Of a DNA stretch of 22,486 nucleotides, positions 1 through 7,013 are shown one piece after another; position 1 is the first letter of the stretch; every line of letters starts with the position of its first letter. Location of the stretch: the NCBI RefSeq assembly GCF_000750005.1, contig NZ_JPYA01000086.1, forward strand, positions 1 to 22,486, given 5' to 3'. Below the pieces are notes generated by a model that did no database searches, was not told where the DNA came from, and saw only the letters and a list, made by a program, of their open reading frames with translations. This DNA comes from Geobacillus icigianus. GTDB lineage: Bacteria > Bacillota > Bacilli > Bacillales > Anoxybacillaceae. A program made the translations under genes and the position numbers.

Positions 1-621
1 GATCTTGGCTTGCTTCAGCTGTTCATGGACACGGGAGAGCACCTCGGGATTCCACGTTTTGTCCGGCACGTTGCCGTCGTGCACATCGCCGTAAAACGGG
101 ATGCCGTCTTCGTTGCCGATCAGCCCGAAACCGATTGGTTTTTGCCAACGATGGTGCCGGTTGTAGCCATGTGTGATCTGCAGGGCCTCTGACGAGACCG
201 ATTCATACGCGCCGTAAACGGTCTTGTCCGTCGTATCGGCGTGGAAGACGCGAAGAGAGAGGCCTTCTTTCTTGTCGATCTGCACGAGGCAAGACGAAAG
301 GACTTGATGGATATTCGCCTCATACAGGCGATCCCAATGACGCGCGATGGCATCGTCGTTGAACCAAGACGGCTCCAGCCCTGGCCGAATCCGCTTCGGC
401 CAATCGATGTCATGCGCCCATTGTTCCCAATGAACGAGCGCTTGCCGGCCGCTCAAGATATCCAGAACGATTAGCTTGACGATATCGCTGGCTCGAGTTT
501 GGCATTGCGGATCCACGGGAACGAGATGATCAATCAGCTGAGGAAGGTCAAGATCTTTGAACAGGGTGCTTATTCTATTCAAATAAGAACTTTCATAAAT
601 GGCCTGAATTCGAACGTCCAT
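1..621 (-). CDS. IS1634-family transposase, N-terminal part (runs off window)
   Basis: This frame is open for all 207 codons from an ATG at 621 to the left edge, so the C-terminal half lies outside the window. Translation begins MDVRIQAIYESSYLNR and shows the N-terminal helical domain (DUF4277-like) of IS1634/ISBst12-type transposases. It then reaches the start of the DDE catalytic domain at the HADTTDKTVYG motif, whose first Asp is the likely first catalytic carboxylate. A purine-rich AAAGGAG lies about 10 bases before the ATG. The stretch between this start and about 742 should hold the element's right end, but I could not define the terminal inverted repeat because the other end is not visible. 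No frameshift is seen in the visible part, so this copy may be intact. The family assignment rests on recognition of the protein sequence. Confidence 0.85.
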   Translation of the reverse strand, partial: MDVRIQAIYESSYLNRISTLFKDLDLPQLIDHLVPVDPQCQTRASDIVKLIVLDILSGRQALVHWEQWAHDIDWPKRIRPGLEPSWFNDDAIARHWDRLYEANIHQVLSSCLVQIDKKEGLSLRVFHADTTDKTVYGAYESVSSEALQITHGYNRHHRWQKPIGFGLIGNEDGIPFYGDVHDGNVPDKTWNPEVLSRVHEQLKQAKI

Positions 622-742
622 GATGGGCAAACTCCTTTGCTTTCCTTGTGTTTCAAGGTTTTATTCGACAGGAAGATAAAAAAATCCTTCCGATTTTTGT
701 CGAGAGGGTGCGAAATGTGAGTTTTAAAGTTATACTTTTACT

Positions 743-776
743 CTTTAAAAGGCCGGTGAATTAATGGGGCATAGAC
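743..776 (+). repeat. Left end of a MITE-like repeat (copy D, partial)
   Basis: The sequence around AAGGCCGGTGAATTAATGGG matches the left end of the repeat found again at 3731, 12134 and 15598, and is closest to the 12134 copy (AGGCCGGTGATTTAAGGG). It stops where the IS4 terminal repeat begins at 777, which suggests the IS4 element inserted into this copy. The rest of the repeat is not found at the far side of the element, because that side is deleted. Confidence 0.55.
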
Positions 777-2039
777 CATACCCATCAAGTTAAGAATTTT
801 GGTCTTTGTGCATCGTCAAAAACATGGTATCCTTTCTAACGAACACTCTACGTTAGAAAGGATTTTTTTCATGGAAAAACAAATGCAAGCATGGATTCAA
901 ACCATTCGTCAACTCTTTTCTCCCGAAGAATTAACCCGTCTCGCACGGAAAACAGGATTGATCCGGCGGCAGCGTTCGTTAACGGCGGAAGCCTTTCTGA
1001 CTCTCTGTGCATGGGGAGATGGCTCACTGGCCAAACAGTCGCTTCAGCGGTTGTGTGCGGCCTTGACGCTCTGGCATGGCTGTTCCCTTTCAAGCGAAGG
1101 CTTGAATCAGCGTTTTACCGATCGGGCCGTGGCGTTTTTGCGAGAAGTGTTTTTCCTTCTTCTCTTGCATCAACGTCCGTTGCTTTGGTTCACGATCCAA
1201 ACCTACCGGACGTGTTTTACTCGCTTGCGGATCTTGGACTCGACCAGTTTTTTGGTTCCCGCCGACTACGGGGAGGAGGATCAAGGTTCCGTTTCGCCGG
1301 GAGCGAAAATTCAGTTTGAATATGACTTGTTATCCGGCACCTGCCTTCATCTAGGCGTTCAATCGGCTAATGACTCGGACGCCCGTTTTGCCTATCACGT
1401 CCAGCACACGATTTTACCGAATGACCTATGTATTCGGGATTTGGGCTTTTTCTCCGTTGCCGCCCTGGCCGAGATCGACGCCCGCGGAGCGTATTCTATT
1501 ACTCGGCTCCGTTCCGATATGAAAGTGTATATCAAGGAGAATGGCCAGTGGAAGGAATGGGATTGGGAGTCTATGGGCCATCCATTAGGAGAAGGAGAGG
1601 CGATCGAAGTGGAACACGTATACATCGGCCATGAGCGCTTGTATGTTCCACGGTTGATTTTCCGCCGTCTGACGGCGGAAGAATGGCAAAAACGGATGTG
1701 CAAAAAAAGGAAAAAAGAAAAGGGAAGGCGCTGACACGCCAAACCCTCGAACAAAAGAAATACCACATCTTACTGACGAATTTACCACAAGAGTCGTTTG
1801 ATGGTCAACAGGTTTATGAGCTCTATTCCCTGCGCTGGCCAATTGAATTATTTGATTTGCAGAAAGTTAAGAAGATGAAGAAAGAACGTTTCGAATGCCA
1901 TTTATACGGGACGTTGGTTGCCATTTTCGTCACCCAGATGTTTCTGTTTCACGCTCGGATGTATTGACATCAAAAGGAAGACATTCAAATCAGTGAACGG
2001 AAAGCACTCGATCTTCTCCAATCGTATTGGCCCCGCCCG
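777..2039 (+). mobile_element. Decayed IS4-family (IS231-like) insertion sequence
   Basis: The left end reads CATACCCATCAAGTTAAGAA at 777-796, which resembles the terminal repeats of IS4/IS231-type elements as I remember them. A transposase reading frame with several lesions follows. The expected right terminal repeat (the reverse complement of the left end) is absent: recognisable transposase sequence runs up to about 2039 and then changes directly into the 3' end of the neighbouring minus-strand gene. The element is therefore truncated and immobile. The hairpin around 833-862 (a CTTTCTAACG arm and a CGTTAGAAAG arm) lies just before the transposase start and may be the usual IS protection against read-through transcription. 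Confidence 0.75.
871..2039 (+). pseudogene. IS4-family transposase, frameshifted and truncated
   Basis: The ATG at 871 follows AGAAAGGA, and the frame runs to a TGA at 1732-1734. Homology continues one frame back, from about 1695 to a TGA at 1965-1967, and then beyond that stop to about 2039. The first part carries the first Asp region (RILDSTSF) and the second Asp region (IRDLGFFS) of the IS4 DDE fold. The second part carries the Y-x2-R-x3-E signature (YSLRWPIEL) but goes straight into DLQKVKK. The FKxWKS-type segment expected after ELF is missing, so the conserved Lys appears deleted. The lesions are a -1 shift in an A-rich run near 1701-1720, an internal deletion near 1850, a stop at 1965 and loss of the 3' end. 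The A-run is not in the phase of a canonical slippery heptamer, so decay is likelier than programmed frameshifting. Confidence 0.85.
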
Positions 2040-3536
2040 TTAAGATACTGCCGTGGCGGTCGATGGCATCGTTTCTTCCATCCACTGCAAAAAGGCTTCC
2101 ACCATTTCTTCATCCCACTGTGTTCCTTTTCCTTGACGCAAAATAGCGGCTGCTTGGTGAATTTCCATGCCTTTGCGATACGGGCGATCCGATGTCATGG
2201 CATCAAACGCGTCAGCGACGGCGATGATGCGTCCGAACAGAGGGATGTCCTCGCCGCGCAGTCCATCTGGGTATCCTTTTCCATCGATCCGCTCATGATG
2301 GGAACGGATCCCCGGCAACAGCGGCTCAACCGGTTCTAGCGGTTGGATCTCGCGCAAAATCGATTCGCCAATGACAGGATGTTTTTTAATCCAGGCAAAC
2401 TCTTCCTCGCTCAGTTTCCCTTCTTTCAGCAAAACAGCGTCGGGGATGCCGATTTTGCCAATATCATGGAGAAGGGCTGAGCGGTATAGCACCTCAAGCT
2501 GTTCCGGTGGCAAAGCGAGTTTTTCCCCGATGGCGCGAGCATAATGCGCCACGCGCAACGAATGTCCCGCGGTGTAAGGGTCGCGGGCGTCCAACGCCGC
2601 GGTCAAAACCGTGATGAAACTGTCCAATAGTTGTTTATTCAGCTGATCACGACTGTGTACAGCGCCGATCATATGGTTGAATCCGCGAAGCAATTCGGCG
2701 AACTCATCGGTATAAACGTTGTGGGCGATCGGTTCATACGCTTCCGTTTCCGCCCGTTTCATGTGAGTGAGCAAAACGTTGACCGGTTCATGGATTTCTT
2801 CGACCAATAAGCGCGCCAAAAATATAGAAAAGCCGATGCAAAAGAGCAAAATCGTCGCAGCCCAAGGCCAGTAGGACCAATGGGCCCCATTTGGATCGGT
2901 CATCGACCATTTGATTTCAGTAGCAAGACTAAACAGCAGAACAGGAAACGCACTGCTGAATAATACGGTGAGCTGCAGTTTCGTTTTTAAGGAAATGGAA
3001 AGCGGCACTTGTTCTGCCATTGAACCGATTTGCGCCGATAAAGATGCCAACAAGGGTCGGCATGCTTTCGTTGTCAAAAAAAACTCAATGAGCGCATGGA
3101 GTGAGGCGATCAGCACAGCCCCGGCCAACGCGTACAGAATATACCGATATGGAAGGGACAAAATATGGTAGCGAATGCACAAGGCGGTCAGCCCGGCGCC
3201 CGGGATCGACAACCCGAATAAGTGCGGCCCTAAAATCCGCCGAACGGCCAACAGCGGAAAGCGCTGCACTTGTTTGAAGGCTGCGAGCGCCAGTGACGGG
3301 TCTGGAGATTGGGATGCAAAAAAGCGGCGAATAGGGGCTACATCCCGGGCGAAGACGATCGCTTCCGCGGCCGCCATCACCATTGCCGATGTGAATAAAA
3401 TGGCGATCAGCCATTTTCCTTCCTGCGCTGATACACGCAACGTTGTCAACATGAACGTTGTGCCTACTCCTCCGACGGCCATTGCGGATCCCATGACGTA
3501 GTAGCGCCATAATTGCCGCAAAAAGGAACGATACAT
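2040..3536 (-). CDS. Membrane-bound HD-GYP domain protein (c-di-GMP phosphodiesterase-like)
   Basis: This 498-residue protein starts at an ATG at 3536, with GGTAGG a few bases upstream. The N-terminal half has about six hydrophobic segments (near residues 14-32, 42-63, 108-125, 131-155, 188-206 and 224-244). A HAMP-like linker follows at about 240-292, and then a full HD-GYP domain at about 305-490. The key residues are visible: the HD pair at 357-358 in LLHDIGKIGIP, HHE at 413-415, and DGKGYPDG at 418-425. The family hydrolyses cyclic di-GMP or related dinucleotides, or acts as a degenerate signal receptor. Here the metal-ligand motifs look intact, so activity is plausible. No sensor fold is recognised in the membrane part. 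The stop codon lies exactly at the junction with the IS4 remnant, so the last few residues, the stop and any native terminator may have been changed by that insertion. Confidence 0.9.
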   Translation of the reverse strand: MYRSFLRQLWRYYVMGSAMAVGGVGTTFMLTTLRVSAQEGKWLIAILFTSAMVMAAAEAIVFARDVAPIRRFFASQSPDPSLALAAFKQVQRFPLLAVRRILGPHLFGLSIPGAGLTALCIRYHILSLPYRYILYALAGAVLIASLHALIEFFLTTKACRPLLASLSAQIGSMAEQVPLSISLKTKLQLTVLFSSAFPVLLFSLATEIKWSMTDPNGAHWSYWPWAATILLFCIGFSIFLARLLVEEIHEPVNVLLTHMKRAETEAYEPIAHNVYTDEFAELLRGFNHMIGAVHSRDQLNKQLLDSFITVLTAALDARDPYTAGHSLRVAHYARAIGEKLALPPEQLEVLYRSALLHDIGKIGIPDAVLLKEGKLSEEEFAWIKKHPVIGESILREIQPLEPVEPLLPGIRSHHERIDGKGYPDGLRGEDIPLFGRIIAVADAFDAMTSDRPYRKGMEIHQAAAILRQGKGTQWDEEMVEAFLQWMEETMPSTATAVS

Positions 3537-3730
3537 TGGTTTCCTACCTTTCTTTGTCTAATTCGGCAAGTGATGATGTCTGGATGCTGTTGGAACAGAA
3601 ACCCCGTCCGTTAAGGCGAGCGAGGGTGGAAACTTGCATTCGGCGCACCATGTCTTTTGTTTTGCATGTTGCTAAAGGTCGGTGACAACGAGGCACCGGA
3701 GGGATGAAAAACCGAAAAGCCAATGGTATT

Positions 3731-3871
3731 CCTAAGCGTCCGGTGATTGATTCGTGGATACGGCTTTGCCATCTCATTTCTCAACGAGAAAAACCTTGTT
3801 GCATCGGTCCTGCTTTTCACGCGCTCCCCCATCGATGAAGGGAATTAGCGGTTTTTCACCGGGCTTCTAAG
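3731..3871 (+). repeat. MITE-like dispersed repeat, copy A
   Basis: This 141-bp segment aligns along its length with copies at 12134-12276 and 15598-15725. The shared blocks are CGGTGATT near the left end, TTTCTC(C/A)A followed by AGAAAA, CTTGttGCA, CGCTCCCCCAT (A and B), and TTTTTCACCGGGCTTCTAAG at the right end. The ends are imperfect inverted repeats: left CTAAGCGTCCGGTGA against the right end's complement CTTAGAAGCCCGGTGA. It has no coding capacity. It lies in a roughly 500-bp gap (3537-4040) in which I recognise nothing else. Confidence 0.65.
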
Positions 3872-4040
3872 TCTACTATACTAGTTCTTTGGCATGGTGA
3901 CAATGTGTGTAAGTGATTTTTTGAAATGACATCGATCGACTGGTCGTGTCCACTCGTTTGTCGGCGGAAGGGGAAGGGGACGGACGAGCTTGCCGATGGC
4001 CGCCAAAAGGTGGCGGGTGAGCGAGAAAGACCGGCTGTGC

Positions 4041-4298
4041 TTATGTATGGGCCAATAGAGCGTCTCGCTGCACTGAGACACTCCATTGGCTGAGAAAGGT
4101 GAATGATTGTTGATTGTTTTGCAAAGGAAGCGGCAAGCCGCCGAGCACGTTGAGCAGTTGCTGCAAGACGGAGAGGACTTGTTGCAAGGTGGAGGAAATC
4201 GTTGGCAGAGCCGTATTGATCGTATTGATCGCGCTAGGCAATTGTTGCAGTATCGTTTCTCCTTTATTGAGCAGAAATTCATCTTGTCGATTCACCAT
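4041..4298 (-). CDS. Hypothetical small protein, low confidence
   Basis: An 85-residue reading frame starts at the ATG at 4298 (MVNRQDEFLLNKGE). The middle is rich in regularly spaced Leu, Ile and Gln (for example LQQVLSVLQQLLNVLGG), which suggests one or two amphipathic helices. I do not recognise the family. The frame is open further upstream to 4502, but that extension would cross the terminator at 4441-4472, so it is unlikely to be translated. There is no good ribosome binding site before 4298, which weakens the call. The opposite strand also has open frames here, but their composition (runs of Cys, Ser and Arg) looks like shadow sequence. Confidence 0.35.
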   Translation of the reverse strand: MVNRQDEFLLNKGETILQQLPSAINTINTALPTISSTLQQVLSVLQQLLNVLGGLPLPLQNNQQSFTFLSQWSVSVQRDALLAHT

Positions 4299-4440
4299 AT
4301 TCGTGTGGAAAAGAAATGGTATAGACAAGTTCTCCGAAAAACAGAAAAAGGCGAATGCCGTCGAGCCGGTGGATCGATTCTTCAACAAACTGCGTATACC
4401 GCACTTGACCGCATTCACCAAGTGGTGGGGATATTCACGA

Positions 4441-4474
4441 AAAAAACCGGGCGGAACATGGCCCGGTTTTTTCC
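4441..4474 (-). terminator. Intrinsic terminator of the GlsB-like gene
   Basis: A stem of AAAAAACCGGGC and GCCCGGTTTTTT around a short loop lies about 30 bases past the stop of the 4756-4502 gene. It has T-runs on both strands and could work in both directions. Confidence 0.8.
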
Positions 4475-4501
4475 ATCTTGAATTCTGGTGACCGATCATC
4501 A

Positions 4502-4756
4502 TTACCTAGCTTGATGTAGCTTGCGAATGATAAAACTAGCCAGCAAAATGAGAATGACCGAACCGATCAGAGCCGGAATAATATCAAATCCGCCGATGGT
4601 CGGCCCCCAATTGCCGAATAACTTTGTTCCAAGCCATGCACCGATAAACCCGGCGATGATATTGCCGATGATTCCTCCGGGAATATCGCGACCTGTCAAA
4701 AGCCCGCCTAGCCAACCGATGATACCGCCAACGATCAAACTCCATAGAAATGACAT
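4502..4756 (-). CDS. GlsB/YeaQ/YmgE family stress-response membrane protein
   Basis: This 84-residue protein starts at an ATG at 4756 with an excellent AAGGAGGAACC ribosome binding site. It is almost wholly hydrophobic and Gly-rich, with about three membrane segments (near residues 3-22, 27-47 and 57-78) and the repeated GGxxGxxxG pattern typical of the transglycosylase-associated (YeaQ/GlsB) family. Family members are small inner-membrane proteins often induced by general stress; the biochemical role is not established. It appears monocistronic, with its own terminator downstream. A perfect palindrome lies about 65 bases upstream of the start and may be an operator. Length matches the family's usual 80-90 residues. 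Confidence 0.88.
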   Translation of the reverse strand: MSFLWSLIVGGIIGWLGGLLTGRDIPGGIIGNIIAGFIGAWLGTKLFGNWGPTIGGFDIIPALIGSVILILLASFIIRKLHQAR

Positions 4757-4821
4757 GGATGGTTCCTCCTTGCCGTTTGATGAAAACTGTTCTTTGATCG
4801 TAGTTTATGTTAAAAGACATG

Positions 4822-4833
4822 CACGTATACGTG
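4822..4833. promoter_or_regulatory. Perfect 12-bp palindrome upstream of the GlsB-like gene
   Basis: CACGTATACGTG is its own reverse complement and lies in the gap between the divergent flank and the 4756 start. A dimeric regulator could bind here. No named regulon motif is recognised, and no sigma-B promoter could be placed with confidence. Confidence 0.3.
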
Positions 4834-4954
4834 AAACGGTTTGACATGCGTCGTTTGTTGCCAGTTTCGTTGCTTGACAGGATAGAGGACGTTTGTTTTC
4901 TGTATCGTTGTTCGTTTGTCTTCAGCTTTTGGGCCCGCTTGGACGCGCGAGCGG

Positions 4955-4995
4955 AGAAACAGAGACGCCGCGTCTGACGATGAATCCAACGCGGC
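4955..4995 (-). terminator. Probable terminator of the coiled-coil gene
   Basis: On the minus strand the arms GCCGCGT (4995-4989) and ACGCGGC (4973-4967) form a 7-bp GC-rich stem. It is followed by a loose pyrimidine tract (GTCTCTGTTTC). It lies just downstream of the stop at 5013. Confidence 0.5.
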
Positions 4996-5012
4996 TCTTG
5001 AGTGAAGGGAAG

Positions 5013-5459
5013 TTAACGAACGGATTCGAGTTGCTTGGCCAGATGGTGGAGCTTTTTCTCGTGCTGGATGGTTTTCGACGCGAGGAAATGGACGGTTTCT
5101 TGCGTTTCTGTCAACTCCACGCGCAAGCCGGCGAATTTTTGTTCGAGTCGATCAAACCGCTCGTTCACCTCGGCGCGAAATTGTTGCATTTCCGCTCTCA
5201 ATTGGTTGGCTGTGTCTTGCATTTCCGCTCTCAATTGGTTGGCTGTGTCTTGCATTTCTGCTCTCAATTGGTTAGCCATGTCTTGCATTTCTTTCCGCAG
5301 CTGATTAGCGGTGTCTTGCATTTCTGCTCTCAGCTGATTAGCGGTGTCTTGGATTTCGGCTCGCAATTGGCTTCCCATTTCGTCAATTTGGGTGCGGATG
5401 TCGCGGGAAAACATTTTCAGCGCCTCGACTACTTCTTTCACGATGGTATCGCGTTCCAC
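5013..5459 (-). CDS. Coiled-coil protein with tandem 11-residue repeats
   Basis: This 148-residue protein starts at a GTG at 5459, preceded by GGGAGGTGA at ideal distance and a TATAAT box at 5489-5484. Residues 31-85 are five tandem hendecads of consensus QLRAEMQDTAN, with a sixth partial unit from 86. Charged heptad-like sequence (FDRLEQKFAGL) follows to the end. The whole chain should form a long parallel coiled coil, with 11-residue periodicity in the repeat block giving a slightly right-handed supercoil. There is no signal peptide or membrane segment, so it is probably cytoplasmic. Similar repeat proteins occur in Bacillaceae under a generic hypothetical name; I cannot give a function. 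The repeats are nearly identical at DNA level, so length variation between strains is expected. The long plus-strand frame over this region is a shadow. Confidence 0.85.
   Translation of the reverse strand: MERDTIVKEVVEALKMFSRDIRTQIDEMGSQLRAEIQDTANQLRAEMQDTANQLRKEMQDMANQLRAEMQDTANQLRAEMQDTANQLRAEMQQFRAEVNERFDRLEQKFAGLRVELTETQETVHFLASKTIQHEKKLHHLAKQLESVR
5187..5369 (-). repeat. 33-bp tandem repeats inside the coiled-coil gene
   Basis: Five full 33-bp units (5205-5369) and part of a sixth encode QLR(A/K)E(M/I)QD(T/M)AN. Third-position differences are few and grouped, which points to recent unit duplication. The repeats are contiguous and in frame, without spacers, so this is not a CRISPR array. 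Confidence 0.9.
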
Positions 5460-5483
5460 GCTTGTTCACCTCCCTCTAGTTTG

Positions 5484-5489
5484 ATTATA
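5484..5489 (-). promoter_or_regulatory. -10 box of the coiled-coil gene
   Basis: A perfect TATAAT on the minus strand ends about 25 bases before the GTG start and just before the GGGAGGTG ribosome binding site at 5474-5467. No good -35 box is seen at 17 bases, so it may need an activator or be weak. Confidence 0.5.
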
Positions 5490-5816
5490 CAATGTGCAGA
5501 TGGGAAAGAAAATAGCGGTTTCGACAAACTTTTCCTTAGCGGGGGAGATGAGGGCAGAGGACTGCCCCCAGCGGTGTTTTCCAAGTTGAAAAGCTTGGCG
5601 GCACCATCCCCCTCATCGTTTGGCAATCCGGCGAAACGGGTGGTTTCCTGCCGGTTTTAGCCTGATTGTCCTTGGTCGATAGGGGGAACGTGTGAGAAGC
5701 AATTCCGAAGCGATTGGTTTTTCGGTTTGAGAAAGGCCGTTGAGGCGCGCGAGTGGCGCTGAGAAAGGAAGCCATCGGTTGCTCTTTTATGGAAATGGTA
5801 CAGAGAAGAGAGTATT

Positions 5817-5875
5817 TTGTCTATCATAATCTATTACTTATTATAACGATAAAAAAACGCTATTTTACTTATAAG
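5817..5875 (+). promoter_or_regulatory. AT-rich putative promoter/LysR-operator region of the YeiH-like gene
   Basis: This AT-rich stretch stands out from its GC-richer surroundings. A TTGTCT (5817-5822) is followed 17 bases later by ATTATA. TTACTTAT occurs twice (near 5834 and 5864), and CTTATAAG is a short palindrome. This layout would suit a LysR-regulated promoter, possibly for the regulator encoded at 7928-7014, but no T-N11-A site can be fixed uniquely. The remaining gap 5460-5816 holds nothing I can name apart from a weak hairpin around 5630-5655. Confidence 0.35.
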
Positions 5876-5929
5876 TCAAAGAGGCGTATGATAAACACGA
5901 AGTTCGCAGTATGGATAGGGGGAATGGGA

Positions 5930-6967
5930 ATGGAGAAGGGAAAGAAAGCGGTTTGGTCTTATAGGCTGACTTGGGGACAAGAGAAACGTCGATGGGTAGG
6001 AGGGGTAGTTTTTCCGTTTTTGATCGCTGCCATTGGCATGGCGCTGGCTTCCCTGCCTGGACTCGATCATTTAGGTCCACTCGCTTGTGCTATTTTACTA
6101 GCGGTGCTGTATCGGCACGTATTTGGCTACCCTGTGGCCCTTCGTTCGGGGATTCAATTTGTTTCGAAATATTTGTTGCGATTGGCTATTGTGCTATTCG
6201 GGCTGAAGTTGAATATAGCCGTTTTGCTTCAGCACGGATGGGGGCTTGTCTTTCGAGATTTGGCCATCGTTGTGTTTGCTATCTTTATGATGGTATTGAT
6301 TGGAAAAATAGGAAACGTCAGCCCTTCTTTGTCTTTGTTGCTAGGTATCGGAACGGGGGTGTGCGGGGCGGCGGCGATTGCCGCTGTGTCCCCCATATTG
6401 CAATCAGATGATGAGGATACGGCTCTCTCAATTGGAATGATTGCGTTGGTCGGCACGGTGTTTTCGATTGGATACACGCTTATTCGCCCGCTTTTGCCGC
6501 TTTCCTCGTTGCAGTATGGGGCGTGGAGCGGGATGAGCTTGCATGAAATTGCCCATGTCGCACTGGCAGGAGCTCCAGCCGGGCAGGAGGCGCTGGCGTT
6601 GGCGTTGTTGGCCAAGCTAGGGAGGGTGCTTTGGCTTGCACCGCTCAGTTTTGTTCTTATGTATTGGAAAAAGACCAAAGCGAATTGTCATGACGGAAGA
6701 AAAACGAAAGTTCCCTTTCCGTGGTTTTTGCTAGGATTTATCGTTATGAGTTTGTTCGGCAGTTATGTGCTGGGAAACGCCATTTCAGTTTCTCCGGGTG
6801 TTCTAAGCTTTCTCTCCTTTGTCACTTCGCTTTTCTTGACGGCGGCGATGGTCGGACTTGGATTGAATGTCGATTTGCGAACATGGGGGAGAAATGGATG
6901 GCGTCCTCTTGCCGTGATGTGTCTAGTATCTTTGGGCTTGTCTCTTTTATCGTTATTTCTTGTTTAA
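5930..6967 (+). CDS. YeiH family putative sulfate exporter (UPF0324)
   Basis: From the ATG at 5930 the protein has 345 residues, the usual family length. AGGGGGAATGGGA before this ATG places a ribosome binding site at good distance. In-frame ATGs at 5888 and 5924 are alternatives, the former with a poorly spaced AAAGAGG. Ten or so hydrophobic segments span the protein. The family-typical glycine-rich motif GTGVCGAAAIAAVSP is present in the middle, and a second conserved block MVGLGLNVD lies near the C-terminus. The family is annotated as a putative sulfate exporter and is often linked to sulfur-compound responses. The substrate here is not shown by sequence. It faces a CysL-like LysR regulator across a shared terminator, whereas in many bacteria the two are divergent. 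Confidence 0.88.
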   Translation: MEKGKKAVWSYRLTWGQEKRRWVGGVVFPFLIAAIGMALASLPGLDHLGPLACAILLAVLYRHVFGYPVALRSGIQFVSKYLLRLAIVLFGLKLNIAVLLQHGWGLVFRDLAIVVFAIFMMVLIGKIGNVSPSLSLLLGIGTGVCGAAAIAAVSPILQSDDEDTALSIGMIALVGTVFSIGYTLIRPLLPLSSLQYGAWSGMSLHEIAHVALAGAPAGQEALALALLAKLGRVLWLAPLSFVLMYWKKTKANCHDGRKTKVPFPWFLLGFIVMSLFGSYVLGNAISVSPGVLSFLSFVTSLFLTAAMVGLGLNVDLRTWGRNGWRPLAVMCLVSLGLSLLSLFLV

Positions 6968-6976
6968 TGGTCAAGG

Positions 6977-7012
6977 AAAAAAGACGACCGGCGACGCTGT
7001 CGGCCGTCTTTG
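6977..7012. terminator. Bidirectional terminator between the YeiH-like gene and the LysR gene
   Basis: AAAAGACGACCGGC pairs with GTCGGCCGTCTTT with a few mismatches around a short loop. It has A- and T-rich flanks on both sides and separates two convergent genes whose stops are under 50 bases apart. Confidence 0.7.
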
Positions 7013-7013
7013 C

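Noticed and set aside
1695..1734. Programmed -1 frameshift in the IS4 transposase A-run
   Set aside because: The A-runs are not in the X-XXY-YYZ phase of the zero frame, and further lesions (internal deletion, stop at 1965, lost 3' end) show ordinary decay.
3544..3832. Minus-strand frames of 73-77 codons upstream of the HD-GYP gene
   Set aside because: They overlap repeat copy A, have no ribosome binding sites, and show no recognisable sequence.
5187..5369. Regularly spaced repeats resembling a CRISPR array
   Set aside because: Units are contiguous with no unique spacers, and they encode an 11-residue protein repeat in frame.
5629..5657. Possible plus-strand terminator (CCGGC/GCCGG then TTTT)
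   Set aside because: The stem is only five pairs with a long loop, and no plus-strand gene ends upstream of it.
4893..5660. 255-codon plus-strand frame over the coiled-coil gene
   Set aside because: It is the antisense of in-frame 33-bp repeats (hence the FRSQLVGCVLH-like repeats). The minus strand has the promoter, GTG start and ribosome binding site.
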